The notes below the pieces were generated by a model. It saw nothing but the letters and a program-made list of their open reading frames with translations. It made no database searches and had not been told where the DNA came from. Shown piece by piece: positions 8,961-18,537 of a stretch of DNA of 64,000 bases (positions are counted from its first letter, which is position 1; every line of letters starts with the position of its first letter). Source of the stretch: Sediminicola luteus. Its GTDB lineage: Bacteria > Bacteroidota > Bacteroidia > Flavobacteriales > Flavobacteriaceae. Made by a program: the position numbers and the translations under genes. The DNA lies in the NCBI RefSeq assembly GCF_002514735.1, contig NZ_NBWU01000005.1:434001-498000 (forward strand), read 5' to 3'.

Positions 8961-9012
8961 GTTGAATTACCTTATATTGTATGAACCAAAGCGCCTAAAT
9001 CTTGAACACTGT

Positions 9013-9732
9013 ATGCATTACTATCTGATTATCGCACTGCAAGGGTATTGTATCTACCATTGCATTACCCATAGAAATGAGTATTATTGGTATTTCGTGA
9101 TTTTGTTCCTTCCCGTGATCGGTTCTTTGATATACCTTTTTGCCAATGTGTTTAAGAAACGGCAGCTGGACAAGGTACAAGACAATCTGACCCATATCAT
9201 CAATCCGACCAAAAAAATAACGGATTTGGAAAAACAACTTCAGTTTTCCAAATCTTTTGCGAACCAATCTGCATTGGCCGATGCTTATTTGGAGGCGGGA
9301 ATGTTCGAAAAGGCCATTCTAAATTATGAGGCCTGTCTCGATGGTATGTTCAAAAACGATTTTTATGTAATCTCGAAATTATGCGAGGCGTATTATGGGA
9401 ATGCAGATTACGAACAGGTGGTGCAAACGGCCAAAAGAATAGAGAAAGATGCCAAATACCGGAAATCGCGTGCGTTTATGTGCGTTGCCCTTTCCAAAGA
9501 ACGATTAGGGGAAGTAACCACCGCTGAAGAAATGTTGTTGACCTTCGATGCCCCTTTTTCGAATTACGAAGAACGCCTGACCCTATTACGTTTTCTAAAA
9601 AGGCATGGAAAATTGGATGAGGCCCAAAACTTGTTGGACGAATTGAAGGTGGAAATTTCACGTATGTCGAAAATGAGCTATAAGCAAAATAAAGAAGCCG
9701 TTCGGGCCATTACATTAGAGGGGAAACAATAG
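9013..9732 (+). CDS. Membrane-anchored TPR protein
   Basis: About 239 residues from ATG 9013; upstream TTG codons lie in the ppc terminator and are rejected. The N-terminus holds two hydrophobic helices separated by YHCITHRNEYYW, resembling the PLDc_N-type membrane module with FLPVIGSLIYLF. The remainder is helical with tetratricopeptide-like pairs (LADAYLEAGMFEKAILNYEA, LCEAYYGNADYEQVV). No catalytic motif is seen. TPRs suggest a protein-interaction or assembly role at the inner membrane. The product is conserved-hypothetical and its function is not assigned. Confidence 0.75.
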   Translation: MHYYLIIALQGYCIYHCITHRNEYYWYFVILFLPVIGSLIYLFANVFKKRQLDKVQDNLTHIINPTKKITDLEKQLQFSKSFANQSALADAYLEAGMFEKAILNYEACLDGMFKNDFYVISKLCEAYYGNADYEQVVQTAKRIEKDAKYRKSRAFMCVALSKERLGEVTTAEEMLLTFDAPFSNYEERLTLLRFLKRHGKLDEAQNLLDELKVEISRMSKMSYKQNKEAVRAITLEGKQ

Positions 9733-9905
9733 GGCATGATTCTGTGCTAGAACACAGCTTATTGGCCAAGTGTTAGCAGTAAGCTGTACATTTACCCCTA
9801 TAGTAAGCCAGTGGTTTTGGTGGATGCCCACTGACTTTTTTCCGTATTTTAGGGCCGAGTAAACAGAGGGGAAACCCAAACTGTAGACTTAAAACAAAAG
9901 AAAAA

Positions 9906-12197
9906 ATGGCATTATCCGCTAAAGAAAAAGCAGCCACTCCAGAGGGCTTCGAAAATATAAAAAGCAAAACCCCACCGACGAATAGTGTAGGTTGGGGGGC
10001 TTTAAAATCGGTATTCGGGCAAGTAAGCCAATATATGGATACCGGCGCCGCCCTGAAGATTATGGGCAAAATGAACCAAAAGAAAGGTTTTGATTGTCCG
10101 GGTTGTGCTTGGCCCGATCCAGACGACGAACGTTCGGCTCTGGGGGAGTTTTGTGAAAATGGTCTTAAGGCCATGGCCGAAGAGGCCCAGAACAAAACCA
10201 TTGGTGCCGAATTCTTTTCCCGTTACTCCGTAGATCAATTGTCGACTTGGTCCGATTTTGAGATAGGTAAATCAGGGCGGTTGGCCGAGCCGATGTACTT
10301 GGCTCCAGGTGCCGTCCATTACAGCCCTATTTCTTGGGAAGCCGCCTTTGCCAAGGTAGGCGAGCATTTGAATGCCTTGGATTCACCAGATGAAGCGGTG
10401 TTCTATACCTCGGGGCGAACTACGAACGAAGCGGCCTTTTTGTACCAGCTTTTCGTACGGGAATTCGGTACGGCCAATTTACCCGATTGCTCTAATATGT
10501 GTCACGAAGCCAGTGGTAAGGCCCTCTCGGAGACCTTGGGTATCGGTAAAGGCTCGGTAACCTTAAACGATCTGCATAAGTCCGAATTGGTATTGGTGGT
10601 GGGGCAGAACCCGGGTACCAACCATCCACGCATGCTTACGGCCTTGGAAAAATGCAAAAAGAATGGGGGCACCATAGTTACCATAAACCCTTTGCCCGAA
10701 GTAGGATTAATGCGTTTTACCGACCCCCAAAGTCCGCTTAAAATGCTTACCGGAGGTACGGCTTTAACCGATTTGTTCTTACCCGTTACCATTAATGGCG
10801 ATGTGGCTTTGATCAAGGCGGTGTTGCTAAAACTGTTGGCCGCCCAAGACGCTGGGGAACAGGTTTTCGATACCGACTTCATTGAAAACAGTACTACGGG
10901 TTATAGCGAGTTCATTGCCGATCTGCGCAAATACGATTTTGACGAATGTGTGCGCCTTTCCGGAGTTTCCGAGGCGTCTGTTTTGGAGTTGGTAGACTTG
11001 GTAAAATCCAAGGATAAGATCATTATTTGTTGGGCTATGGGGCTTACCCAACACGAAAATGCCGTGGATAACATTCGGGAATTGGTCAATTTGCTTTTAC
11101 TGAAAGGAAGTATCGGTAAAGAAGGTGCCGGTACCTGCCCGGTACGCGGGCATTCGAACGTACAGGGCGATCGTACCGTGGGTATTTGGGAAGCCGCACC
11201 TCAGGCTTTTTTAGATAAAATAGAGGCCAAATATGGCTTTAAGCCAACCACCAAACATGGGTATTCGGTTATTGAGGCCATTCAGGGGATGTATGAAAAG
11301 GAGGCCAAGGTTTTCTTTGGTCTTGGCGGCAACTTTATATCGGCCACACCCGATACTGATTATACGGCCCAGGCCTTGGCCCATTGTAACCTTACAGTAC
11401 ATGTAAGTACCAAATTGAACCGTTCACATTTGGTAACCGGTAAAGAAGCCCTGATCTTGCCTTGTTTGGGGCGTAGTGAAAAAGATTATCAGAAATCGGG
11501 GGAACAGATACAGAGTGTAGAAAACTCCATGGGCGTGGTTTCGTCTACCCAAGGTATTTTGGAGCCTTGCTCCGATAAATTGATCAGTGAAGTGGCCGTG
11601 GTCTGTGGTATTGCCCATGCTACCTTAAAAGACCGATCAAAAATCGATTGGTTGGGGTATGTAGACGATTATGCGCTAGTGCGAAACGATATTGCCGAAG
11701 TGGTCGATGGGTTTACCGATTACAACAAAAAACTCCAAAATCCGTCTGGCTTTTACCTACCCAATGGCGCTAGGATTGGTAATTTTAAGACGAAGAGCGG
11801 CAAGGCCCAATTTTCGATGAATAAATTGCCCGAATGGTCATTACAAGACGATGAGTTGATTATGATGACCATCCGTTCACACGATCAATTCAATACGACT
11901 ATTTACGGTTTGGATGACCGCTATCGTGGTATTTTCAACGAACGCCGTATTATTATGATGAATGGGGCCGATATGGAGGCCCGTGGACTAAAAAAGCACG
12001 ATGTGGTCCATATTCGTTCCGAATTCAATGGTGTTAGACGTGAAGCCCGGAATTTTAAGGTGGTGCCCTATACGATTCCTCCGAAATGTGTGGCCACCTA
12101 TTTTCCGGAAGCTAACGTTTTGGTGCCCTTGGACAGTTATGCCCATACGGCCAAGACCCCGGCATCGAAGAGTGTTGTAGTGAAGCTAGTGAAATAG
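9906..12197 (+). CDS. FdhF/YdeP-family molybdopterin oxidoreductase
   Basis: 763 residues. The N-terminus carries the DCPGCAWPDP motif typical of the YdeP branch, followed by the molybdopterin oxidoreductase core (FYTSGRTTNEAAFLYQLF, NMCHEASGKAL, VVGQNPGTNHPRM, GTCPVRGHSNVQGDRTVG) and a C-terminal dinucleotide-binding domain (about 635-760). These enzymes bind a bis-MGD cofactor; E. coli YdeP is linked to acid resistance, but the substrate is unknown. No electron-transfer subunit, FdhD or cofactor gene is adjacent, so it appears to act alone. A terminator follows. The family is secure, the reaction is not. Confidence 0.88.
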   Translation: MALSAKEKAATPEGFENIKSKTPPTNSVGWGALKSVFGQVSQYMDTGAALKIMGKMNQKKGFDCPGCAWPDPDDERSALGEFCENGLKAMAEEAQNKTIGAEFFSRYSVDQLSTWSDFEIGKSGRLAEPMYLAPGAVHYSPISWEAAFAKVGEHLNALDSPDEAVFYTSGRTTNEAAFLYQLFVREFGTANLPDCSNMCHEASGKALSETLGIGKGSVTLNDLHKSELVLVVGQNPGTNHPRMLTALEKCKKNGGTIVTINPLPEVGLMRFTDPQSPLKMLTGGTALTDLFLPVTINGDVALIKAVLLKLLAAQDAGEQVFDTDFIENSTTGYSEFIADLRKYDFDECVRLSGVSEASVLELVDLVKSKDKIIICWAMGLTQHENAVDNIRELVNLLLLKGSIGKEGAGTCPVRGHSNVQGDRTVGIWEAAPQAFLDKIEAKYGFKPTTKHGYSVIEAIQGMYEKEAKVFFGLGGNFISATPDTDYTAQALAHCNLTVHVSTKLNRSHLVTGKEALILPCLGRSEKDYQKSGEQIQSVENSMGVVSSTQGILEPCSDKLISEVAVVCGIAHATLKDRSKIDWLGYVDDYALVRNDIAEVVDGFTDYNKKLQNPSGFYLPNGARIGNFKTKSGKAQFSMNKLPEWSLQDDELIMMTIRSHDQFNTTIYGLDDRYRGIFNERRIIMMNGADMEARGLKKHDVVHIRSEFNGVRREARNFKVVPYTIPPKCVATYFPEANVLVPLDSYAHTAKTPASKSVVVKLVK

Positions 12198-12212
12198 TTG
12201 ATTGGTGTACCA

Positions 12213-12241
12213 GTGCTTTTTTTAATTAAAAGCGCTTTTTT
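12213..12241 (+). terminator. Intrinsic terminator after the molybdopterin oxidoreductase
   Basis: Arms GTGCTTTT and AAAAGCGC (one G-T pair) around a seven-base loop, followed by six T residues. Confidence 0.75.
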
Positions 12242-12262
12242 CAAATCTAAATTCTGAATCAC

Positions 12263-12916
12263 TTGTTTGAACATCGGCATCCTTATCCGCCCTTTTTGTT
12301 TCCCGGGATGGAAAAATTAATCGTGGGTACCTTACCACCTCCACGATTCAGTACGGGTGCGCTTAAAGCAGGCGATGTGCATTTCTGTTATGGTAGTAAA
12401 GATGGTCTTTTATGGCCTATTTTAGACCGGATTTTCGATTTGGGGCTGGTCTATGAAGATTCGCAATACGCCATCACCCAAAGGGAACACTTTCTTAAAA
12501 GCCGTAAAATTGGGGTATGTGATATCGTGAGCAAGGCGTATAGAACTAAAATCGATGCCTCTGACCTTGGGATGCAAAAAGCCGAACTGCGCGATGTACT
12601 TGGCGTGCTTCGTGAATATCAAAGTATTAAACGCATTCTGTTTACTGGCGGGAATAGTAAAAACGGACCCGAATATTTTTTTAGGAAACAACTTAAACTA
12701 GCAGGGAATAACCTAGAAGTGGTTTCCAACGATATTCCGAGAATACATCGTTTTACGCTTGATGACCGGGTCGTTGAAACCGTTTCCCTGACCGCCCCTT
12801 CCGGCTCGGCGAATAGGGCTATTGGAAGTATGGCGGCCTACAAAAAGGCCAAAGCACTAGATTCGAATTTCAATACCCTAGATTTCAGGGTGGATCAGTA
12901 TCGACCTTATTTTTGA
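12263..12916 (+). CDS. Uracil-DNA glycosylase superfamily protein
   Basis: 217 residues starting at TTG; keeping this start retains HPYPPFLFPGMEKLIVGTLPPP, which looks like an intact N-terminal strand of the fold, whereas the next ATG (12308) would remove most of it. LIVGTLPPPRF resembles the GxxPG-type active-site loop of the superfamily, and LTAPSGSANRAIG near the C-terminus resembles the conserved HPSP-type loop, but with A-P-S-G in place of the His. It may therefore be an atypical or non-catalytic member, or one with another substrate. No partner genes. Moderate confidence in family, low in function. Confidence 0.65.
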   Translation: MFEHRHPYPPFLFPGMEKLIVGTLPPPRFSTGALKAGDVHFCYGSKDGLLWPILDRIFDLGLVYEDSQYAITQREHFLKSRKIGVCDIVSKAYRTKIDASDLGMQKAELRDVLGVLREYQSIKRILFTGGNSKNGPEYFFRKQLKLAGNNLEVVSNDIPRIHRFTLDDRVVETVSLTAPSGSANRAIGSMAAYKKAKALDSNFNTLDFRVDQYRPYF

Positions 12917-12981
12917 ATGTATACGGAAATCAGGCCGGTACAGCCCAGATCAAAGTAGTTTAATCGTATGGGAACTACAAC

Positions 12982-14148
12982 CTACACCTTTAAACTATAG
13001 CCTTTGCCGTGTAACCACTCCACCGATTTTACTACCAGAAAAGCAAAGACCATTGATTTTAAAAGACCGAGCCATCCGGCAGATAGTATTTCTGGCAAGG
13101 CCAAGGTAGTCAGTGCTACCAAGGGATACACAAAATAGGGGATAAGGTAACAGGCCAATGTCGCCGTTCCGGCCGCTTTAATGGGTTTGGCCCAGTTTAC
13201 CGCACCCCATGTTTCCGTTAGATAAATTAAGATGGCCAAGCAGACCAAGCCTATGCCTATACAAAGTAGGGTCCAAGATGGGGTGGCCCATATTTTTGAT
13301 AGGATATAGAATTTCCGCAATATGAAGCCATAGCTGATACCTACCAAACCTATCGCTCCTAAGATGCCACTGATTTGGGTGGGTTTCCATTTCTTTCGGA
13401 GCCGCTGCATAAAAAGGGTAGCACAGGCCCCGGCCATGACCAAACTGTAGTTCGAGGCACTGATTACGATTTTAAACGCAGGCATATGGGCCGAATCGGT
13501 ATGTTCCCATATATTCAACCCGTGAAAAATCAAGAATACCATACAGGCTTTCCAAAGGCTACCCTGAATTAAAAGATAGCCCAGGCTTACCACTAAATAA
13601 CTCCAACCTATAAGACCTAATATGCCCCACCAATGGGGTTTTAGGGCGACTACGCCGGTATCAGGACCATTGGTGTAGTTAAGGGCGAGCATGAGTAATA
13701 TAAAAATACCAATCCCTTTGAAAAGGCGCGATCTTTGGTCGGTGTTCCCGGGCATTCTCTTATGGTTGAGCCAAAGGAGACTAAGTCCCAGGGCCATGCC
13801 GATTTCCCATAGGTAAGCCCAGTTGGTTTTGGGCATGGATTCAAAATTAACCATAAAGAATCCCATGCAAATCAAGGCGATAGCCCTGCTCAGAATATGT
13901 TTCACCATGTCAACGGTAGATTCCCCCTTGCCTTTTCGGGTTTGCAGGGCCAGAGGTATAGAAAGGCCTACAATAAAAAGGAACAAAGGAAAAATGACAT
14001 CTGAAAAACCCATGCCGTCTTCATTGGCCTTGGTGTGTAACAACCATGTGGGGATATTGGTAAGCGACCAAAGGTCATTTACGAATAACATAAAAAACAT
14101 GGTAAGGGCCCTTAAGATGTCAATGGCTATGATACGATTTCCTTTCAT
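12982..14148 (-). CDS. DUF5009 / heparan-alpha-glucosaminide N-acetyltransferase-like membrane protein
   Basis: About 388 residues with roughly ten hydrophobic helices. The first segment RIIAIDILRALTMFFMLFVND and the GFSDVIFPLFLFIVGLSIPLAL segment are typical of the HGSNAT/NagX-like acyltransferase family, in which a membrane enzyme passes an acetyl group from cytosolic acetyl-CoA to glucosamine on the other side. The ATG at 14148 follows the GH9 gene's stop by two bases; a TTG at 14154 would overlap it. This tight spacing indicates co-expression with the GH9-deacetylase protein, suggesting the substrate is an amino sugar released in the periplasm. Substrate inferred only. Confidence 0.8.
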   Translation of the reverse strand: MKGNRIIAIDILRALTMFFMLFVNDLWSLTNIPTWLLHTKANEDGMGFSDVIFPLFLFIVGLSIPLALQTRKGKGESTVDMVKHILSRAIALICMGFFMVNFESMPKTNWAYLWEIGMALGLSLLWLNHKRMPGNTDQRSRLFKGIGIFILLMLALNYTNGPDTGVVALKPHWWGILGLIGWSYLVVSLGYLLIQGSLWKACMVFLIFHGLNIWEHTDSAHMPAFKIVISASNYSLVMAGACATLFMQRLRKKWKPTQISGILGAIGLVGISYGFILRKFYILSKIWATPSWTLLCIGIGLVCLAILIYLTETWGAVNWAKPIKAAGTATLACYLIPYFVYPLVALTTLALPEILSAGWLGLLKSMVFAFLVVKSVEWLHGKGYSLKV

Positions 14149-14150
14149 GG

Positions 14151-16652
14151 TCAACGGTGTAGCTTTCCTAAATTCTTGTTCAAGGATACCAGGTCGTACC
14201 CTTTTTGTTTTAAATATTGGATCAAACGGTCTAGTTGGTCATAGAACTTATCCGTTCGGTCGGAATGTGTGCCTATATGGCTGAGCAGAAGATAACCGTT
14301 AAGGCCATTGGCTTTTTCTTCTTTGATTATAGATTGGTAAATGGTCTCACTACTTCTATAATTATCCATGTTCGGGGTAGTATAATCGGCATGGGATAGG
14401 GTTCCTTTGGTGTAATTTATTAAACGCAGATCCATTTGGTAGGCCCATTGGGTAATGTGGTCGTCGTGCCATTCGTAGGGAGGTAAAAAATATGGGGCAT
14501 CCGATTTTAAGATGCCGAAACTTTCCATTTTTTGATAATTGGCCTTTAGGTCCTTGGTAAAGCTGGTATGGTCTACCAGGCGCTTTTTGCCTTTCGACCA
14601 ATCGTTGTATAACAAATGCTGGTCGGAATGTGCTCCTAAATAATGGCCATCGGCTTTTAGGGTTTGTATGAGATCTTTAAAAGCAGGCTGGGCGTAAAAG
14701 TTTCCGGTCAGGAAAAACGAGGCTTTTACTTGGTGTTTGCGCAATACCTTTACAATAGTTTGGGCACCATCGGCATAGCTATCTCCTGTAAATACCAAAC
14801 TCAATTGTTTTTTGTGCGGGTTGCCCCGTACCAAGGCACCATCGGCATCGTATTCGCCCATTACTTTCTGGGTCCCTTTTTGACGGGCTTGGTTTTCCAA
14901 AGAGGCCAGATAATAGATCAAACTAGCGGTTCCATCCATGGTAGGTTCGTTGGTGGAATAATCGCCCACATCGTCGTGATACACCCCAAAATCGGATTGA
15001 AAGGGAGCGTAGCTATCGGGCTCCAGAAGTTGGATACCGATAAGCGAGTTGTAGATACTACCGTAAACAGGGCCATCTACCAAACCGCCATAGGTTTGGT
15101 AATCTGCCAAATGGTATAGGGAAGAATGAGGTTTGGTAGGGGCGTCGCCATGGTAGGGAAGACGAACGATCATAGTGGTTCCCCAAGGGTTGCAACCGAA
15201 AAGCCAATCGCGTAGGGCCGCTTCCATTTCATGAAATTTCTGGTCTCCGCTCAATTTTCGGTACAGTTGGGCTTGGGTAACAGCAGCGGCCACAAAGTTG
15301 TTGGAACACCAAACCAATGGGGTACCGATCATAAAGGGGTTTTTAATGCCCCGCTCTTGAATCTTGGTCAACCCTTTTTCATAATACCCCAGGGTCTGTG
15401 TCCGATCTTTTTGGTTTTGGGTGCTGGCCAAGGCATAGTGACCTGCATTTAAAAAGGGGTAATATTGGTAGTGGTTAACCGAATCTTTCCCAATCCATGG
15501 ACTTAAGGGTTCCTTGTACGCGTACTCTTTAGCGGCTTTTTGGTATTTCAGTTCTTGGTTAAGTTGATATAAGGTGGCCCCAGCCAATTCCATATCGTCT
15601 ACCCAATTGTCTTCTTCATAAAAATAAGGGCCTTTACAAGGTGCGGTCTGGCTTACCCCCGGATGGGCGGTGCCATGGGCAAAGGCCTTAGTGGCCCTAT
15701 GTTTTAAATCTTGGGTGTAGTTTGGGTAGAATTCCGGGAGTACCAGTGCACCCATAGCAAAGGCAGATGCGAATTTGCCGGCCGTATTGGCTGCCCCGGT
15801 TGAACGGTTTTTGTATTTTAACAACCCTTGCTTTTCGGCCGAGGCTAAATACACCGGTCTACCCAATTGGGTGGAATCGTAAACGACACTGTCTTGGGTT
15901 GGTAAGCGGTATCCGGCATGATCCCGATCATCGGCAATTTGGTTATAGTACTCCTGATCGGAAGGGTTCATTTTTTTTAGCCAGTCCATTCCAAATTTGG
16001 CTTCGTCAATAACATCGGGTATGCCATTGGGGCCGGGGAGACCATTGGCCTTATGGGTATCGATAAAAACCTTTGGGTATTCTTTGAAGGCGAATAAAAG
16101 TTGATAGACCGCATTGGCCGATGTGGCCGTATATTGTAAATAATCGGTGGCATCGTGCCAACCTCCGGTTACATCTAAACGTTGACCTGTTTTGGTAGGG
16201 TGATATACGATGAATCCGTCGTTCACATGGCAAGAATCCGCAAAGAAAGGATTGTACCCACAACGCTGCTGGCGCATATACTTCAATAAGAAGTCGGCCG
16301 TATGGTCGTACACGTCCCAGTCAATGGAAAATTCAGGCGACTCAATCCCATGGGCCTTTAGTTTAAACGTACCTATACTGTTAAACTGACTAAAATTCAA
16401 TCGGGCACTATAGGCAAAAGGGCCAAAATCCCTGTATTCCGAAGTTATATTGCCTTTAAAAACTGTTTTACGAGTTCGAACATCTACAATCTCAAATTCA
16501 GATAGGGGTTGGTTTTCCTTGCTGACAAAAACAGCCACCTTGGTGCTTTCAGGCAAATAGCCCAGATTATTGATACGGATCCACGATTGGAGCTGTTGCG
16601 CCTGTAAAAAGGGTAAGGACAACAGGAAAATGCCTACTAGTAACTTTTTCAC
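14151..16652 (-). CDS. Secreted GH9 hydrolase fused to a NodB-like polysaccharide deacetylase
   Basis: About 833 residues from GTG 16652, which places an ideal signal peptide (KKLLVGIFLLSLPFLQAQ) at the very N-terminus; an ATG at 16718 adds 22 residues. Order: Ig-like CelD_N domain (about 20-110), GH9 catalytic domain (about 120-600), then a NodB/CE4-like domain (about 610-830). GH9 signatures are DVTGGWHDATDY, with the catalytic Asp pair, and the acid Glu in STNEPTMDGTA. In the deacetylase, HSDQH matches the metal-binding HxxxH motif, while the usual TFDDG is altered to FTGDSYADG. It may act on a partly N-acetylated glucosamine glycan. Secreted or periplasmic; cellulose is an alternative substrate. 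Confidence 0.85.
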   Translation of the reverse strand: MKKLLVGIFLLSLPFLQAQQLQSWIRINNLGYLPESTKVAVFVSKENQPLSEFEIVDVRTRKTVFKGNITSEYRDFGPFAYSARLNFSQFNSIGTFKLKAHGIESPEFSIDWDVYDHTADFLLKYMRQQRCGYNPFFADSCHVNDGFIVYHPTKTGQRLDVTGGWHDATDYLQYTATSANAVYQLLFAFKEYPKVFIDTHKANGLPGPNGIPDVIDEAKFGMDWLKKMNPSDQEYYNQIADDRDHAGYRLPTQDSVVYDSTQLGRPVYLASAEKQGLLKYKNRSTGAANTAGKFASAFAMGALVLPEFYPNYTQDLKHRATKAFAHGTAHPGVSQTAPCKGPYFYEEDNWVDDMELAGATLYQLNQELKYQKAAKEYAYKEPLSPWIGKDSVNHYQYYPFLNAGHYALASTQNQKDRTQTLGYYEKGLTKIQERGIKNPFMIGTPLVWCSNNFVAAAVTQAQLYRKLSGDQKFHEMEAALRDWLFGCNPWGTTMIVRLPYHGDAPTKPHSSLYHLADYQTYGGLVDGPVYGSIYNSLIGIQLLEPDSYAPFQSDFGVYHDDVGDYSTNEPTMDGTASLIYYLASLENQARQKGTQKVMGEYDADGALVRGNPHKKQLSLVFTGDSYADGAQTIVKVLRKHQVKASFFLTGNFYAQPAFKDLIQTLKADGHYLGAHSDQHLLYNDWSKGKKRLVDHTSFTKDLKANYQKMESFGILKSDAPYFLPPYEWHDDHITQWAYQMDLRLINYTKGTLSHADYTTPNMDNYRSSETIYQSIIKEEKANGLNGYLLLSHIGTHSDRTDKFYDQLDRLIQYLKQKGYDLVSLNKNLGKLHR

Positions 16653-16786
16653 GGGTTTGGGTTTGGTAGTTGGATAACCCAATAAAGATAAGCGATATTC
16701 AGGTATGAACCATGCCAAACCAGTGAATCGTGCTATCTACCCGAAAGCAATTTTCTAGTATGCTTATGTTCTTAATGCCAATGGAC

Positions 16787-18274
16787 TTACTTACTCAAAA
16801 TCCCATAAAACACCCGAATGCCATAATCGAGCTGACCGATCCTGAGGTTTTCATTTGGTGCGTGTTGGTTGTTGTCGTGGTTAACCAAAGGTACTATGAA
16901 AGCCGGTATGCCCAATTGCTTAATGAATGGGGCCATAGGCACGGTACCGCCCATCATTCTAATATTCACAACTTCCGCTTCCGATAATTGGGCCAGTTTG
17001 TCTCGAAGGAATTGCCCGTTGGGGTTTTCCATATCGGTACGGAAAGCATTGGAAATGCTACCATTGGTCAGTTTGACTATCCTTTCGTTTTGGGTACGTT
17101 CGTCAGTACTAGGCTCGTGGTCCAAAACCGTATATCCCTGATTTGATATGTGTTTTTGTATCAGGTTTTGTAATCGGGCCCCGTCGGTTTCCGGCACCAA
17201 ACGAATTCCGATTTCGGCCGTAGCCTTGTCAGGAACGATTGTTCGGGTTTGGTCGCCTACCCAGGCGGATTGCATTCCTCGAATATTCAAAGAAGGGTAT
17301 TGTAGTGCCTCTTGATACGATTGGCCCACCAGATCTACCCGACCTAATTGCTGGCTGGCTTTTATGGCTTCAACATCGTCGGGTACCGCCTCTAGAAGTG
17401 CTTTAGTGTCGGCGTCTATTTTTATACCATCATAATAGCCCTTAATGGTTATCCTGCCTTCGGCATCTTTCATACTGGCCAAAAGTTGACTCAGTTCCAT
17501 GGCCGGATTTGGGGTGTAGTTCCCGTAATGACCACTATGCTGTGGCTTTATGGGGCCATAGGTGGTAAGACTGATTCCTGTTATGCCCCTACAGCCATAA
17601 ACTATCGTGGGCTGGCCACTGGCATGCATAGGGCCATCGTTGATTACCAGAAAATCGGCTTGGAGTAGCTCTTTATACTCCGCCACCGCTTTGGGTAAGG
17701 GTTTGCTTCCTTTTTCTTCTTCCGAATCTAATATTACCTTGATGTTATAGGCCAATTCCACCCCATTTTCCTGCAACAGGTCTATGGCATTTAAAAACAT
17801 GACAATTGGGCCTTTGTCATCGGCGGTAGAACGCCCGAATAGTCGCCAATCGTAGTTGAGGTCACTATTTAAATCGGATTTTTCTTTGACAACCAAAGAA
17901 TCGCCTTGCTGGGCCTTGATAATCATTTGGTAGGGGTCGTTTTGATCCCATTTGGAGGCATCAACGCCTTGACCATCTAAATGCATATAGAACAGAATGG
18001 TGGGTTTGCTGTCTTCCATGGGTAAGGCAGCAAAAAATAGGGGTGCCCCGCTCGTGGGTAATACCGAAGAGTTAAAACCCCTTTGGTTGAAGGCCTCGGT
18101 AAGCCAAGTGATGTTTCGATTGATATCGGCAATATCCAAAGCATCGTTGGGAATGGATACAAAACCGCCGAGCATATCGATACTCTTACGGACTTTCGAT
18201 TTTACTTGGGCAGAATCTTGGGCTTGCCCCATACAAAAAATCAGCAGGGCAAGTAGGGTGGTAGGGAATCTCAT
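16787..18274 (-). CDS. Exported M20-family metallopeptidase
   Basis: About 495 residues from ATG 18274, chosen because it puts the signal peptide MRFPTTLLALLIFCMGQAQ at the N-terminus. M20 dizinc motifs are visible: FYMHLDGQG (His-x-Asp metal site), GRSTADDKGP and the catalytic/metal DSEEEKGS, with a dimerisation domain inserted around residues 210-360. Family members hydrolyse dipeptides, acyl-amino acids or related amides. It sits 35 bases after a small membrane-protein gene and upstream of the GH9 fusion on the same strand. Substrate unknown; a periplasmic dipeptidase is most likely. Confidence 0.85.
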   Translation of the reverse strand: MRFPTTLLALLIFCMGQAQDSAQVKSKVRKSIDMLGGFVSIPNDALDIADINRNITWLTEAFNQRGFNSSVLPTSGAPLFFAALPMEDSKPTILFYMHLDGQGVDASKWDQNDPYQMIIKAQQGDSLVVKEKSDLNSDLNYDWRLFGRSTADDKGPIVMFLNAIDLLQENGVELAYNIKVILDSEEEKGSKPLPKAVAEYKELLQADFLVINDGPMHASGQPTIVYGCRGITGISLTTYGPIKPQHSGHYGNYTPNPAMELSQLLASMKDAEGRITIKGYYDGIKIDADTKALLEAVPDDVEAIKASQQLGRVDLVGQSYQEALQYPSLNIRGMQSAWVGDQTRTIVPDKATAEIGIRLVPETDGARLQNLIQKHISNQGYTVLDHEPSTDERTQNERIVKLTNGSISNAFRTDMENPNGQFLRDKLAQLSEAEVVNIRMMGGTVPMAPFIKQLGIPAFIVPLVNHDNNQHAPNENLRIGQLDYGIRVFYGILSK

Positions 18275-18309
18275 TAATTGGGTGTTAGCAATGCCTAAAA
18301 GTAGCAAAA

Positions 18310-18537
18310 CTACGCCTTAAACCGTCCCATTGTTTTCAAAATTAACAGTCGGATCAATAGCAGCCACGGAAAACCATGAAATACCAGGTCGAACCAATCC
18401 ATGGGTTGCATGCCAACCGCCCCGCCGGCTACCCATTTGAGTTTACCCCATAAATGCGGTTCGGGCTGAAAGGGGGCCAAGCCCAAGGTAAGGCATAAAA
18501 GGGCAATTGTTTTCCAGTCGTTTATAAAGGATTTCAT
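18310..18537 (-). CDS. Small conserved membrane protein
   Basis: 75 residues from ATG 18537 (an upstream ATG at 18573 is possible). Two hydrophobic segments, WKTIALLCLTLGLAPF and GFPWLLLIRLLIL, flank PEPHLWGKLKWVAGGAVGMQ, which is strongly patterned and looks conserved. I recall similar small flavobacterial proteins being loosely labelled RND transporter, but nothing here shows a transport domain. It is probably co-transcribed with the M20 peptidase gene 35 bases downstream. Function unassigned. Confidence 0.65.
   Translation of the reverse strand: MKSFINDWKTIALLCLTLGLAPFQPEPHLWGKLKWVAGGAVGMQPMDWFDLVFHGFPWLLLIRLLILKTMGRFKA

Noticed and set aside
8959-9012. Upstream TTG start for the TPR membrane protein
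   Set aside because: It lies in the T tract of the ppc terminator; ATG 9013 is the first plausible start.
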